Origin: Paenibacillus radicis (ex Xue et al. 2023)
GTDB lineage: Bacteria > Bacillota > Bacilli > Paenibacillales > NBRC-103111
DNA: 64,000 bases
Direction: 5' to 3'
Assembly (NCBI RefSeq): GCF_024722015.1
Contig: NZ_JANQBD010000002.1
Coordinates: forward strand, 1-64,000
Shown here piece by piece: positions 9,181-18,243 of the stretch. The position numbers and the translations under genes are program-made. Numbering within the stretch: position 1 is the first letter of the stretch; every line of letters starts with the position of its first letter. Below the pieces are notes generated by a model. The model was not told the DNA's origin, searched no databases, and was given only the letters and a program-made list of their open reading frames with translations.

Positions 9181-10845
9181 CTATTTCTGCTGCTCTGCGC
9201 GCTGCTGACTAAATATATCGTAAATATCCTTCGTCAAAATAATCTTGTCTCTGTCGTTGGCATAGAAGCTTCTGTACCAGTCATCGACCTTCTTACCTCC
9301 AGCCTTCTCCCATACTGCTTCCGCATCCTGCCGGGCCATCTCAGGTGAGTAGCCCGGGTTAAGAATGGATTTGATCCAGATGTCGCCTTCACCGGAACCG
9401 ACATGCCTCGAAGCTTCGGTCAGAATCTGCTGCAGCTCCGTAGGCAGCTGCGGCATTTGCTCCGAATGGGTCGGACCCGCCACTTGCAGATTAAAGTCCA
9501 CATAGGACGAGTTGAGCTCAAACATCTGCTTCACCTGCCTTTGCAGTGGATCCTGGCTGCTCAACTTCTCTGTCCCGTAGTAGCATTTACCCGAAAGAAT
9601 CGGTGAAGCCAGTATGGCGAAATCCCCGGAGCCGTAATTAAATTCCGTCTTCCATTTGTCCAGGTCCAGCATCTGCGGACATTTACCCGACTCCGTCTTG
9701 CTGTGGATCCCCTCGAATCCGTAATACATCGTTTTCATAAACGTTTCCGAGGTGGCAAAGTCGACATACTTCATCACGGACTCCAAATCTTTAGCCTGCG
9801 CGTTCACTACAGCCGTCATTTGAATCGGATTCACAAAGATCGGATTGAACTGCCCGATCGGCGTCTTCGGATAGGGAATGACCGTCAGCTCAGCAAGAGG
9901 AACGTTTCTCTTCAATGGCAAGTAAAAGTCCGTATAAAAAGTAACAGGCACATTAAATTGGTCCATATAGATGCCGATTTTGCCGTTTAGGAAATCCTGC
10001 TTCGCCTTCGAACCATTCTTATCATTCAAGTAGTTCTTATCGACCAGCCCTTCGGTGTAAATTTTTTTCTTAAAGGCAGTAACCGCTTCCAAATGATCCC
10101 AGCCATGAACAAGCTCATTATTATGAACAACATAGTCCGGATACGTGACGCCGAATATTTCATCAAGAACCGCTCCGGGGTTTAAGGACATGGCTATACC
10201 GTAGGTATCGTTCTTGCCGTTGCCGTCGGGATCGCGCTCTGTGAACGCTTTTGCCACCTGGTAAAGCTCCTCCGTCGTTTTCGGAGTGTCGAGGTTCAGC
10301 TTTTTCAGCCAATCCGTACGAATAAACAGCCCCCGCTGCGGGATCGTTTCATTGATGCGGCCGAACTGGAACAATTCGCCATTCGCCGCCCTTCCCACTT
10401 TACCCAGCACCGGATATTTTTTCAGCAGCTCCTTGTAATTCGTACTGTACTTCTCTATCATGTCATGAATCGGCAGCAGCAGCTTCTGATCCATCAGTGT
10501 ATACTTCAGCGGAGCGGTATACTCCTGAATCAAATCTGGCGCTTCTCCGGCTGCAAATAATGTATTGAGCTTTTGCTCCGACTGTGAGCGGGGAACAGGT
10601 ACGAACTTGATATCCACCGGTCCGGTTTCATTAATCCATTTGGTTATTTTGTTATTTTCAACTGAGCCTTGACTGGATGGAATCGTACCCCGTTCATAGA
10701 TGGTAGCCGTAATATGCCCTCGCTTCTCGGACTTCTTGACCGCATGGGTCGTATTTTCTTCCACGGATATGCAGCCAGTTGCAGAACACACAAGAATCGT
10801 AATAACTGCTATAGGTAGGAAAACCCGCAACCTTGAAATTACCAT
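9181..10845 (-). CDS. Extracellular solute-binding lipoprotein
   Basis: A 554-residue family 1 solute-binding protein. A hydrophobic signal ends at the lipobox SATGC, and the DPDGNGKNDTYG segment is typical of large oligosaccharide binders. I start it at the ATG at 10845, preceded by GGGGGAG, because the longer frame has no signal peptide at its beginning and overlaps the regulator gene. It is transcribed with the kinase and response regulator rather than with permeases. It could present a ligand to the membrane sensor kinase or serve the nearby permeases in place of the other binding protein; sequence alone does not decide this. Confidence 0.88.
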   Translation of the reverse strand: MVISRLRVFLPIAVITILVCSATGCISVEENTTHAVKKSEKRGHITATIYERGTIPSSQGSVENNKITKWINETGPVDIKFVPVPRSQSEQKLNTLFAAGEAPDLIQEYTAPLKYTLMDQKLLLPIHDMIEKYSTNYKELLKKYPVLGKVGRAANGELFQFGRINETIPQRGLFIRTDWLKKLNLDTPKTTEELYQVAKAFTERDPDGNGKNDTYGIAMSLNPGAVLDEIFGVTYPDYVVHNNELVHGWDHLEAVTAFKKKIYTEGLVDKNYLNDKNGSKAKQDFLNGKIGIYMDQFNVPVTFYTDFYLPLKRNVPLAELTVIPYPKTPIGQFNPIFVNPIQMTAVVNAQAKDLESVMKYVDFATSETFMKTMYYGFEGIHSKTESGKCPQMLDLDKWKTEFNYGSGDFAILASPILSGKCYYGTEKLSSQDPLQRQVKQMFELNSSYVDFNLQVAGPTHSEQMPQLPTELQQILTEASRHVGSGEGDIWIKSILNPGYSPEMARQDAEAVWEKAGGKKVDDWYRSFYANDRDKIILTKDIYDIFSQQRAEQQK

Positions 10846-10861
10846 GACGGCTCCCCCATAT

Positions 10862-12385
10862 TTAAATTTGACTGAGCTTGCGGAACTCCTTCGGAGAGAG
10901 ACCCGTTGACTGCTTGAACAGCTTTGCAAAATAATTCGGCAAATCATATCCAATCATGCCGGATACCTCCGTCACATTCATATCGGTGTTGGACAGCAGC
11001 TGCTTCGCCCTTTCCATCCGCAGATCGATCAAGAAATTGACGAAGCTACAGCCGGTTTCCTTTTTGAATAGATGGCTAAAATAGGTGGTGTTTAAATGTA
11101 CCTGCGAGGCGACCTGCTGCAAAGAGAGAGGCTCGGAATAGTGCTCCTTCATGTAGCGGATCGCCTTCGATATCGCGTTAGCGCTGTGCTTACTTTGCCA
11201 TTGATGATACGTATGGAGGAACCCGTCTGTCTCCGCCATCATCCAAACATAGGCTTCATCCGTGCTGCGGCATTCGTGGAGCCTGCTGATTCGCTGAGTC
11301 AAGGCTTGCGGGTCGTGCTCCGACTCGAACTGCTTGCGTGCCGTATCCTGAAGCGCGAAGCTAAGCGATAAGGCATCAATCTTCCAGCTGTCCCCCTGCA
11401 TGGCGCATATTTCCTTCATGAGCTGCTCCAAATACTCCTTCAGATTGTTCGTTTGGCCCCCCAATATAAAAGCCACCATCTGCGAGCTGATCAGCAGCTG
11501 CTGAGCCCGGTTCAGCGGGAACAAATCTTCCACACTGCCTCCCGGAGCCGCATCCGTACGGGTCATGATCGACTCGTATAGATCGGCTAGCTGCAGCAGA
11601 CTTTGAATTAAGCCCCCTTGATGCGTGGTTACGGTGAGTCCCAAGAGCTGCATAACGGTGGCGCACACCTCAGTACACAGAGACTGCTCTTCCGATCCTT
11701 GGGTTATGAAGAGCGCATAACGGCCAGGTTCTACGAGCAGCAGCGTACCTGACATATCATGCACGTCGAGCAATTCGCTAATAATATTCAGGACGGCAAA
11801 CTGCAGCAGCGGCACATCGCGCTTCGAATACTGCCTGTGAGCTGGAAAATAATCGGTAATCTGAAACAGAATAAGCCTACTGCCGAATAGGCTGTGCTCC
11901 AGTTGCGTAACGGATTCTATCGAATAAGGAGACCGCAAAAAGATGGAGCGGAGCGTATTCTCCAGCTGCAGCTGCCTTTCACTAGCCTGTTTTCTAAGTC
12001 TTTTCTGCTTTTCCTGAACGATAGTCTCTACCTTCTCGAGCGCCGTGTCGATATCCTGCTTGCTGCAAGGCTTTACGAGCAGGTCAAGCGCACCATGCCG
12101 GAGGGCGGTCTGGGCATACTGAAAATCCTGAAACCCGGTAATCACGATAAACTCGATGTCCGGAGAAGCCGCCTTTGCGCGCTTCAGCAGTTCCAAACCA
12201 TCCATCAATGGCATCCGGATATCCGTAATTACGAGATCCGGATGCCATTCGGCTATAAGCTGCTCCGCTTCTTGCCCGTTCTCCGCTTCCCCGCACACAT
12301 TCCAGCTCATCCCTGAGCCAGCAATCATTTTGGCCAGCCCTTTGCGGAATAAAGGTTCATCCTCCACCAGAAGAATTCGTGTCAC
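10862..12385 (-). CDS. YesN-type response regulator, AraC output domain
   Basis: A 507-residue response regulator. The receiver domain is at residues 1-120, with phospho-acceptor Asp55 in LVITDIRMPLMDG and an acidic pair in LLVEDEP. A middle region of about 270 residues has no recognised domain. A two-helix-turn-helix AraC domain occupies about 405-507 (YFSHLFKKETG and YFAKLFKQSTG). The GTG at 12385, preceded by AAGGAG, is the best start; the gene overlaps the end of the kinase gene by 29 nt. It is probably phosphorylated by that kinase and activates the adjacent sugar importer operon. Confidence 0.93.
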   Translation of the reverse strand: MTRILLVEDEPLFRKGLAKMIAGSGMSWNVCGEAENGQEAEQLIAEWHPDLVITDIRMPLMDGLELLKRAKAASPDIEFIVITGFQDFQYAQTALRHGALDLLVKPCSKQDIDTALEKVETIVQEKQKRLRKQASERQLQLENTLRSIFLRSPYSIESVTQLEHSLFGSRLILFQITDYFPAHRQYSKRDVPLLQFAVLNIISELLDVHDMSGTLLLVEPGRYALFITQGSEEQSLCTEVCATVMQLLGLTVTTHQGGLIQSLLQLADLYESIMTRTDAAPGGSVEDLFPLNRAQQLLISSQMVAFILGGQTNNLKEYLEQLMKEICAMQGDSWKIDALSLSFALQDTARKQFESEHDPQALTQRISRLHECRSTDEAYVWMMAETDGFLHTYHQWQSKHSANAISKAIRYMKEHYSEPLSLQQVASQVHLNTTYFSHLFKKETGCSFVNFLIDLRMERAKQLLSNTDMNVTEVSGMIGYDLPNYFAKLFKQSTGLSPKEFRKLSQI

Positions 12386-14201
12386 TAGCAGCCGCTCCTT
12401 CCTTCGCATAATAGGCTTCATAAGGTAAAGTTAAACGGATTAATGTTCCTGGACGCAATCTTCGGATATCCAGCCCGTACGGCTCGCCGTGGACCAGATA
12501 AATGCGGCGAACTACATTGCGGACACCGATGCTTTCCCTCTCTCTTCGCTCGTCATACATAGTCTGTTCATCCAAAATTTTATGAATCATTCCTGAGTCC
12601 ATCCCGCACCCGTTATCCTGAATTTCAATACGCAGGTCGGTTTCGTGACGGTAAGCGCGAATCAACAGCCGTTTGTCTGTGGTCTGGTCCCGGAATGCGT
12701 GAACAAACACATTTTCTACCAAAGGCTGCATCAGCAGCCTCTGCATCGGGCAGTCCGCAAGCTCTTCGTCCGACTCGATACTTACATTCAGCTCATCGCC
12801 ATGCCGTGCTTCTTGTATCGTAATGTAGTTGCGGATTTGTGCCAGCTCATCCTTCAGCGTGCTTGGAGTAGTTACGGGAGCTAAAGAATATTTCAATAAA
12901 TCGGACAAGCTGGTAACGAGGGACGCGGTTTCCACATCATCGTACAGCAGCATAATTTTCCAATAAATCGAATTCAACGCATTGTGCAGGAAATGGGGAT
13001 TAAGCTGTGCCTGCAGCGCCTTCAGCTCCGCCTCCTTCTCGCTTAGCTTACTTATGTAAACCTCTTGGATGAGTGATTGGATATTGGCGATCATAGTATT
13101 GAAGCTATCGGACAAAAAAGCAAATTCGTCACTGGATGTTTTCGGGATTATGACGCGCAAATTCCCTTCGCGGACCCGCTGCATCGCCTTGACCAGCACT
13201 TGCAGCGGCCGCAGCAGCTTAGCGCTGAAGATATAGACACTGACCGCCATAAGAATAACGCTCACAAGGCCCGAGATTAAAGCCAGATGGTAAATGTTTC
13301 GTCCCTTCGCTTTTATATCCGTTAAGGAAATGCCGCTGACGAGCGTGAAAGACCGGGGCTCATGCACACTTTTTACGAAGAGGTAATCTTCGCCGTTGTT
13401 ATGCTGAATGAACGATCCCTCCCGCTTCTCCAGCTTGGGCTCAAAGGCTGCCGTGTCTTGAGGTTCCCGGCTGTAAAGCAAACGATTGTACTGATCGTAA
13501 ATATAAGCCCCCGTCGTCCGGCCGGCCATAAGCGGTTCAAGTGAGTTTCCTAGAAACGCCTCATCAATGACCAAGATAATCATCCCGTATGCGGTTTGCT
13601 GCTTGGTTGATTTTAACAGCCTGGCCGCTACGATACTGCTTTTATCTCCTGACGGCTCGGAGGAATCCGGGATCTTCATCCTTTGCCACACAATCTCCGC
13701 GGAGGTTGTCGGCATTCCCTTCTTTACCTGTTCGTAGAACTCAGGAAATCTCACTTGAATGGAAGCGTTCGACTGACTGTAATACATATTGTGGCCCTGC
13801 AGATCCACAATGTATATCGCGCGAATTTGTGGCGTTTCATTTTTGAGAGGAAGGAGAATGTCCGCGAGGTTCCGCTCCAGCATAAAATCCCGGTAGGCCT
13901 CACTGACACCGTCTGCCGGTTGGGCATGTGTACCTTGAACGATTTGCTCCACGAGCGGATGGAAAAAGACAAAGTCGGTAATCCGGTAAACATCTTGAAT
14001 CTTAAAGCCGATCTGTTCAATTGTTTGTTCGCTGGTTTTGAGATATTGCTTGCTGATTTCGCTTTCGAACATATTCAAATTAATTCGGTAGGAGGCGTAG
14101 CCGGTAACCAAAGAACAGACGATAATGATGACGGATAAGCACAAAATTAACTTCACTTTAAAGTGCTGATTAATATATTGAAGTATATGGCTGTGCATCA
14201 T
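12357..14201 (-). CDS. YesM-type membrane sensor histidine kinase
   Basis: A 614-residue kinase of the LytS/YesM (His_kinase PF06580) class. Transmembrane helices lie at about 17-38 and 304-326 and flank an extracellular sensor domain. HAMP covers about 328-380. The phospho-accepting His403 lies in LNPHFLHNALNS. The ATP-binding N box QPLVENVFVHAF is at 492-503 and the G box DNGCGMD at 519-525. It senses an external signal, possibly via the co-transcribed binding protein, and phosphorylates the response regulator whose gene overlaps its 3' end. A Ser/Gly-rich tail of about ten residues follows the catalytic domain. Confidence 0.93.
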   Translation of the reverse strand: MMHSHILQYINQHFKVKLILCLSVIIIVCSLVTGYASYRINLNMFESEISKQYLKTSEQTIEQIGFKIQDVYRITDFVFFHPLVEQIVQGTHAQPADGVSEAYRDFMLERNLADILLPLKNETPQIRAIYIVDLQGHNMYYSQSNASIQVRFPEFYEQVKKGMPTTSAEIVWQRMKIPDSSEPSGDKSSIVAARLLKSTKQQTAYGMIILVIDEAFLGNSLEPLMAGRTTGAYIYDQYNRLLYSREPQDTAAFEPKLEKREGSFIQHNNGEDYLFVKSVHEPRSFTLVSGISLTDIKAKGRNIYHLALISGLVSVILMAVSVYIFSAKLLRPLQVLVKAMQRVREGNLRVIIPKTSSDEFAFLSDSFNTMIANIQSLIQEVYISKLSEKEAELKALQAQLNPHFLHNALNSIYWKIMLLYDDVETASLVTSLSDLLKYSLAPVTTPSTLKDELAQIRNYITIQEARHGDELNVSIESDEELADCPMQRLLMQPLVENVFVHAFRDQTTDKRLLIRAYRHETDLRIEIQDNGCGMDSGMIHKILDEQTMYDERRERESIGVRNVVRRIYLVHGEPYGLDIRRLRPGTLIRLTLPYEAYYAKEGAAASDTNSSGGG

Positions 14202-14334
14202 CTGATTATGAATTCCTCCTGAAGGACGGCACCGGGTGAGCTATAGACGTAAACAGAGAAATTGATCCCATCTGACACAACTCCCCTGGACATAGTTTAG
14301 CACTTTCACTAGGACTTAACAGCCAACAATGATT

Positions 14335-14360
14335 GAAAAACGGATAAAATCTTTAGGTCT
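14335..14360. promoter_or_regulatory. Candidate operator upstream of the kinase operon
   Basis: A second copy of the 26-nt motif (here GAAAAACGGATAAAAT ending TTTAGGTCT), 134 nt upstream of the kinase start. See 9025-9050 for the comparison. It suggests autoregulation of the two-component system together with its target transporter. Confidence 0.45.
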
Positions 14361-14446
14361 ATCTTTTGATCTAATGAGTATTTACATGCCCGTCTAGCTC
14401 AATGAACGTTCGCATACTAACGACCTATACCTTTTGTACATACCTT

Positions 14447-14935
14447 CTATGTTCCAAACAACCTAAGTTTTTGATCTAATACTGTCTTATTCTCAGCATC
14501 TCTTGTGATTTGGTGTTCAAAGGTCCCCGGCTCAAAAAACAAAGGAAATCTCCTTTTAAACCAAGACTGCATCGGTAAATTTAAAGCTTCCTTAATTGAA
14601 ACCCAAACTAATTCACCTTCTGGAGGGTTCTGAAGTAGTTCTCCTTCGAAAGAGGTTGCTAAATAGTTAAAGACCATATAACGATATTTTTTTTCTGGGA
14701 TAACAAATTCATATAGACCTTTATAAACAATATCGATTACACGCAGACCTGTTTCTTCCCATACTTCTCTAATTGCACCCTCACTTGTGGTTTCGGGAAA
14801 ATCAACCTTTCCCCCCGGAGCAATAAATCCAGGAAAGCCTAATCTATCTGGACGATTTATTAATAATACTTTGTCCCTATCTTGAACCATACAAATGGTA
14901 TAGATGTCAATTTTAATCTGAGGTGCTTCTCTCAT
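14447..14935 (-). CDS. Nudix hydrolase (MutT-like)
   Basis: A 162-residue Nudix protein. The signature runs from GGKVDFPE to REVWEETGL (about residues 41-63) and matches Gx5Ex7REUxEExGU exactly, so the metal-binding glutamates are intact. Family members hydrolyse nucleoside diphosphates linked to another group, such as oxidised dNTPs; the PGGKVDF form is common in 8-oxo-dGTP-type enzymes, but the substrate is not determined. It is a single gene on the minus strand. The 245 nt downstream carries a TGCCCGTCTAGCTCAAT sequence near 14387 that resembles the box of the dispersed repeat family. Confidence 0.88.
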   Translation of the reverse strand: MREAPQIKIDIYTICMVQDRDKVLLINRPDRLGFPGFIAPGGKVDFPETTSEGAIREVWEETGLRVIDIVYKGLYEFVIPEKKYRYMVFNYLATSFEGELLQNPPEGELVWVSIKEALNLPMQSWFKRRFPLFFEPGTFEHQITRDAENKTVLDQKLRLFGT

Positions 14936-15180
14936 TTAATCGTCTCCCGTATAATTTCATATAATCCTTATTTTAGCATATTTTCAATTGATCAGAGACT
15001 ATTTCGTTATTTGCCATACTCTCATGATCTTTCCTAACGGGTACTTGCTCATGAAAGAGTCACAGGGTATCCCCGGTTCCCGTGCTATCAATGTTCAGCA
15101 TGCCTGGCTCTTTGGTTACTGAGTTAAGCCGTATTAATTCAAAGAAGACGGAATATCAATAAGAAAGAGGTGATGGTAAT

Positions 15181-16152
15181 ATGACTCTCCCGTTTCTTGC
15201 TGAAGATTCAACCTTCTTCGCCGCAGCCGTAAAAGCCTCCGAACAATCCGCTGCACCAAGCCAAGAAGCAAATTCAAGATTTTTCCCCGGCTTCAGACAA
15301 GGCTTCATCCGTACAAACGGCGCAATTATAAACACGCTTGTCGGTGGCAGCGGACCTCCATTGCTATTACTGCACGGACATCCCGAAACGCATGTCGCTT
15401 GGCACAAAGTTGCAGGAACGCTTGCAAAGAGTTTTACCGTGGTGATGACGGATCTACGGGGATACGGCGACTCCAGTAAGCCGGACGGCGGTCCGAATCA
15501 TATTCATTATTCCAAAAGAGAGATAGGACTCGATCAAATCCAAGTGATGAACATGCTAGGTTTTAGGCGATTTCAAGCGGTAGGCCATGACCGCGGAGGA
15601 CGGGTTCTTTTTCAGATGATGTTGGATCACCCCTATGCTGTGGAGAGAAGCGTTGTACTGGATATTGCCCCAACTACTCAAATGTACGCTCATACCAACC
15701 AGGAATTTGCCACTAAGTACTTCTGGTGGTTCTTTCAAATTCAACCGGCACCGCTGCCTGAACGCATGATTGATGCGATGCCTGAGCTCTATTTGGCGAA
15801 TCATTTATCTGCTCAAAGCAGAACGCCTGGAGCGGTAACGCCTGAAGCCTTTGCAGAATATTTGCGTTGCTATAGGAATCCCGCCTGCATTCATTCCGTT
15901 TGTGAGGACTACCGTGCTTCGGTCACTATCGACGTCTCCATCGAGAATGAGCAAAATGGACTCAAGGCTGCACAGCCGTTTCTAGTGCTCTGGGGACAAA
16001 AGGGAACCGTTGGACAACTCTTCGACGTTCTTGGCTTATGGCGAGAACATGCAACTGATATTAGCGGTTATCCGCTACCCTGCGGTCACCTTATTCCTGA
16101 GGAGGACCCTCAGGGTCTGCTACGAGCGTTGCTTCGCTTCTTGCGTGTCTGA
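15181..16152 (+). CDS. Haloacetate dehalogenase-like alpha/beta hydrolase
   Basis: A 323-residue alpha/beta hydrolase with the signature of fluoroacetate/haloacetate dehalogenases rather than esterases. HGHPET gives the oxyanion region. The nucleophile is Asp137 in GHDRGGR, with Arg138 and Arg141 placed as the carboxylate clamp. The acid Asp is in LDIAP (161), and the base His303 is in CGHLIPEEDP. The lid reads FWWFFQIQPAPLPE. The known defluorinase has His-Trp in the halide pocket; here the pair is Trp182-Trp183. An N-terminal extension of about 35 residues has no counterpart that I know of. AGAGGTG precedes the ATG. It stands alone on the plus strand. Confidence 0.82.
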   Translation: MTLPFLAEDSTFFAAAVKASEQSAAPSQEANSRFFPGFRQGFIRTNGAIINTLVGGSGPPLLLLHGHPETHVAWHKVAGTLAKSFTVVMTDLRGYGDSSKPDGGPNHIHYSKREIGLDQIQVMNMLGFRRFQAVGHDRGGRVLFQMMLDHPYAVERSVVLDIAPTTQMYAHTNQEFATKYFWWFFQIQPAPLPERMIDAMPELYLANHLSAQSRTPGAVTPEAFAEYLRCYRNPACIHSVCEDYRASVTIDVSIENEQNGLKAAQPFLVLWGQKGTVGQLFDVLGLWREHATDISGYPLPCGHLIPEEDPQGLLRALLRFLRV

Positions 16153-16331
16153 GGGCGTACTTATAATGGGAAATCAGAAGAGGATAATCCGTTGTTCGAA
16201 CCTCCGCGAGCTCGGCAAATTTCTTTTCTAACTGAATTCGAACCCCTGCCGGGTTTAAATTTACTTCCTTAGTTCTATCCCTTCCGTTGGCCAAATGTTA
16301 TCCAATCCTCCCTCGTAACCCTTGCCGATTA

Positions 16332-16832
16332 CTATTCCAATATTATTTTTCCATCGAATTTTTTAAAGTCTTTAAATACTCTTTCGTGATGTTTTGCAAA
16401 AAGCTCACTTGAAGCTTCTGGTAGATTATCTAACGGATAAAACTTAGCATCCACGCTTTCATTTGTCTCTCTTTCAAGTGTTCCCGTCCACTCATCCACT
16501 TTAAATAAATATTCTATTATATGATGCTCGTTTCCCCAACGGTCCGTGAATGTTTGCGTTGTTGGAGATGAATAAATAGCAATTAATGTTGCTTTAAGAA
16601 CATCAAGCCCTGTTTCTTCTTTAACTTCACGCTTCATCGCTTCAAATACTGACTCGTCTAGCTCCATGGCTCCTGCAGGCATGCCCCACTTTTTATCACC
16701 ACTACGTTTTATAAACAAAGCACGACCTTCATCATCAAGTAAGATTGCCCGTACTGAGTTTACGATTATCTTTTGTGAGCCAAGGACTTTGCGAAGATTA
16801 CCTATATAAGAATCGTGCCACCCACTACCCAT
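16332..16832 (-). CDS. Nudix hydrolase
   Basis: A 166-residue Nudix hydrolase. The box GAMELDES ... REVKEETGL is complete, with all catalytic Glu residues. It begins with a segment of about 15 residues, WHDSYIGNLRKVLG, that is common in ADP-ribose or nucleotide-sugar-type Nudix proteins of Bacillales. The ATG at 16832 is chosen because GAGGGTGAG lies just upstream; the GTG at 16841 lies within that site. The substrate is unknown. It is unrelated in sequence detail to the Nudix protein at 14447. Confidence 0.87.
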   Translation of the reverse strand: MGSGWHDSYIGNLRKVLGSQKIIVNSVRAILLDDEGRALFIKRSGDKKWGMPAGAMELDESVFEAMKREVKEETGLDVLKATLIAIYSSPTTQTFTDRWGNEHHIIEYLFKVDEWTGTLERETNESVDAKFYPLDNLPEASSELFAKHHERVFKDFKKFDGKIILE

Positions 16833-16961
16833 TTTTCTCACCCTCTGGATTATTTTGGATGATATTATAATAATACTTAAATCCTATTAATAAAATAGTT
16901 TAATTTATATGGATTCGTTCTAATGAAAACAGTTAGACTGATGAATCGAATCTGAAATAAC

Positions 16962-16986
16962 AAAAAAACGTTCACATCTGTGAACG
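16962..16986 (-). terminator. Terminator of the SDR gene
   Basis: The palindrome CGTTCACA-TC-TGTGAACG is followed on the minus strand by a run of T, about 70 nt after the stop codon at 17058. Confidence 0.75.
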
Positions 16987-17057
16987 AAGTTCTAATTTTG
17001 AGAACACCATGTATTGTGATTGAGAGAATGCTTGGGATGCTTTCATTTTGCCTAAAA

Positions 17058-17966
17058 TCATGAGTAACGGATCAAACCTCCATTTACATGAATCACTTGA
17101 CCAGTGATGTACATGGATTCATTTGCTGCAAGGTATACGAAGGCGGGAGCTATCTCGAAAGGTTGTGCTGCACGTCCGATCGGGCTGTTAGTGCCTAGAG
17201 TAGCTACATGTTCTTTGGAGTAGGTACTCACATTGAGCGGCGTCCATGAAGGGCCTGGAGCGACCGCATTAACCCGGATCCATTTATCAGCCAACGACAG
17301 TGCCATACTGCGAGTAAAACTTACTATTGCACCTTTAGTCGCAGAGTAATCAATAACATCCTTGTCTCCTTCGTATGCGACCCTTGAAGTTGTATTGATG
17401 ATGGCGCTGCCTTTGTCCAAATAAGGTAGAGCGGCTTTAGTCAAATAAAACAAGGGGAATATATTGGTTCGAAAAGTGTTTTCGAGTTGTTCGTTGGAAA
17501 TGTCCATTATACTGCCCGTAAAAGGTTGAACGGCAGCGTTATTGATTAAGATGTCTAGTCTATTATAATGACGGAGCGTTTCAGCTATTATATCTGGTGA
17601 ACTGTCTGGATCGCGAAGATCTCGAGCCAGAAGCAGACAGCGAGTGCCGAATTGCTCAACATACTTTTTGGTTTCTTCCGCATCAATATGTTCATTTAAA
17701 TATACAATAACCAGATCCGCTCCTTCTTTAGCATAAGCGGCTGCAATTGCACGTCCAAATCCACTATCACCTCCAGTAATGATCGCAACCTTCCCTTTCA
17801 GCTTGCAGCTACCGACATAACCGGGGTAATCAAAAATAGGACGTGGCGTCATGAGATACTCTAGACCAGGGACTTGATCCTGATGCTGGGGTGGGAATGC
17901 TATAGGCTCCTGTACTAACTTAGTTTGATAACCAATGAAGGGGTACACAGGATAGTAGAATTGCAT
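17058..17966 (-). CDS. SDR oxidoreductase (general-stress type)
   Basis: A 302-residue classical short-chain dehydrogenase with an N-terminal extension of about 45 residues containing FPPQHQDQVPGLEYLM. That extension is typical of the Bacillales general-stress SDRs annotated near YdaD/YhxC. The cofactor motif is TGGDSGFG, NNAA follows the fourth strand, and the catalytic Ser and YSATK (YxxxK) are present. It probably uses NAD(P)H on small alcohols or aldehydes. The ATG at 17966 follows GGAGGTGG; the upstream GTG lies in that site. It is monocistronic, with its own terminator. Confidence 0.88.
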   Translation of the reverse strand: MQFYYPVYPFIGYQTKLVQEPIAFPPQHQDQVPGLEYLMTPRPIFDYPGYVGSCKLKGKVAIITGGDSGFGRAIAAAYAKEGADLVIVYLNEHIDAEETKKYVEQFGTRCLLLARDLRDPDSSPDIIAETLRHYNRLDILINNAAVQPFTGSIMDISNEQLENTFRTNIFPLFYLTKAALPYLDKGSAIINTTSRVAYEGDKDVIDYSATKGAIVSFTRSMALSLADKWIRVNAVAPGPSWTPLNVSTYSKEHVATLGTNSPIGRAAQPFEIAPAFVYLAANESMYITGQVIHVNGGLIRYS

Positions 17967-18177
17967 ATTTACCACCTCCGAATAGTCGCTAGTAAATCTT
18001 TTTTTCAGAATCCCCTTAACGGTTATACTGACTTACCTTAAAAGATCTGAGCTACATCTAGATTTATTCATCAGATTTATGAAATATGTTTACTTTACAC
18101 TCAAGTTTCTTCCCAATCCTCATTCCTCTATCGACGATCCATTTCAAATCGAGCCACCTTTCCCCCTTAAAGCACAT

Positions 18178-18215
18178 AAAGCCGTGATGTTTGCTACAGC
18201 AAACATCACAGCTTT
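18178..18215. terminator. Bidirectional-looking hairpin after the PL10 operon
   Basis: Inverted repeat AAAGC-GTGATGTTTGC with its complement and a loop of about 4 nt. It lies about 30 nt downstream of the minus-strand stop at 18244. Flanking AAA/TTT tracts make it readable from either side. Confidence 0.7.
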
Positions 18216-18243
18216 ATGCATGCACTTACCTACATACGTTTAC

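Noticed and set aside
15001..15080. Minus-strand fragment encoding SFMSKYPLGKIMRVWQITK
   Set aside because: Protein-like but only about 20 codons with no upstream continuation; not enough to call a pseudogene.
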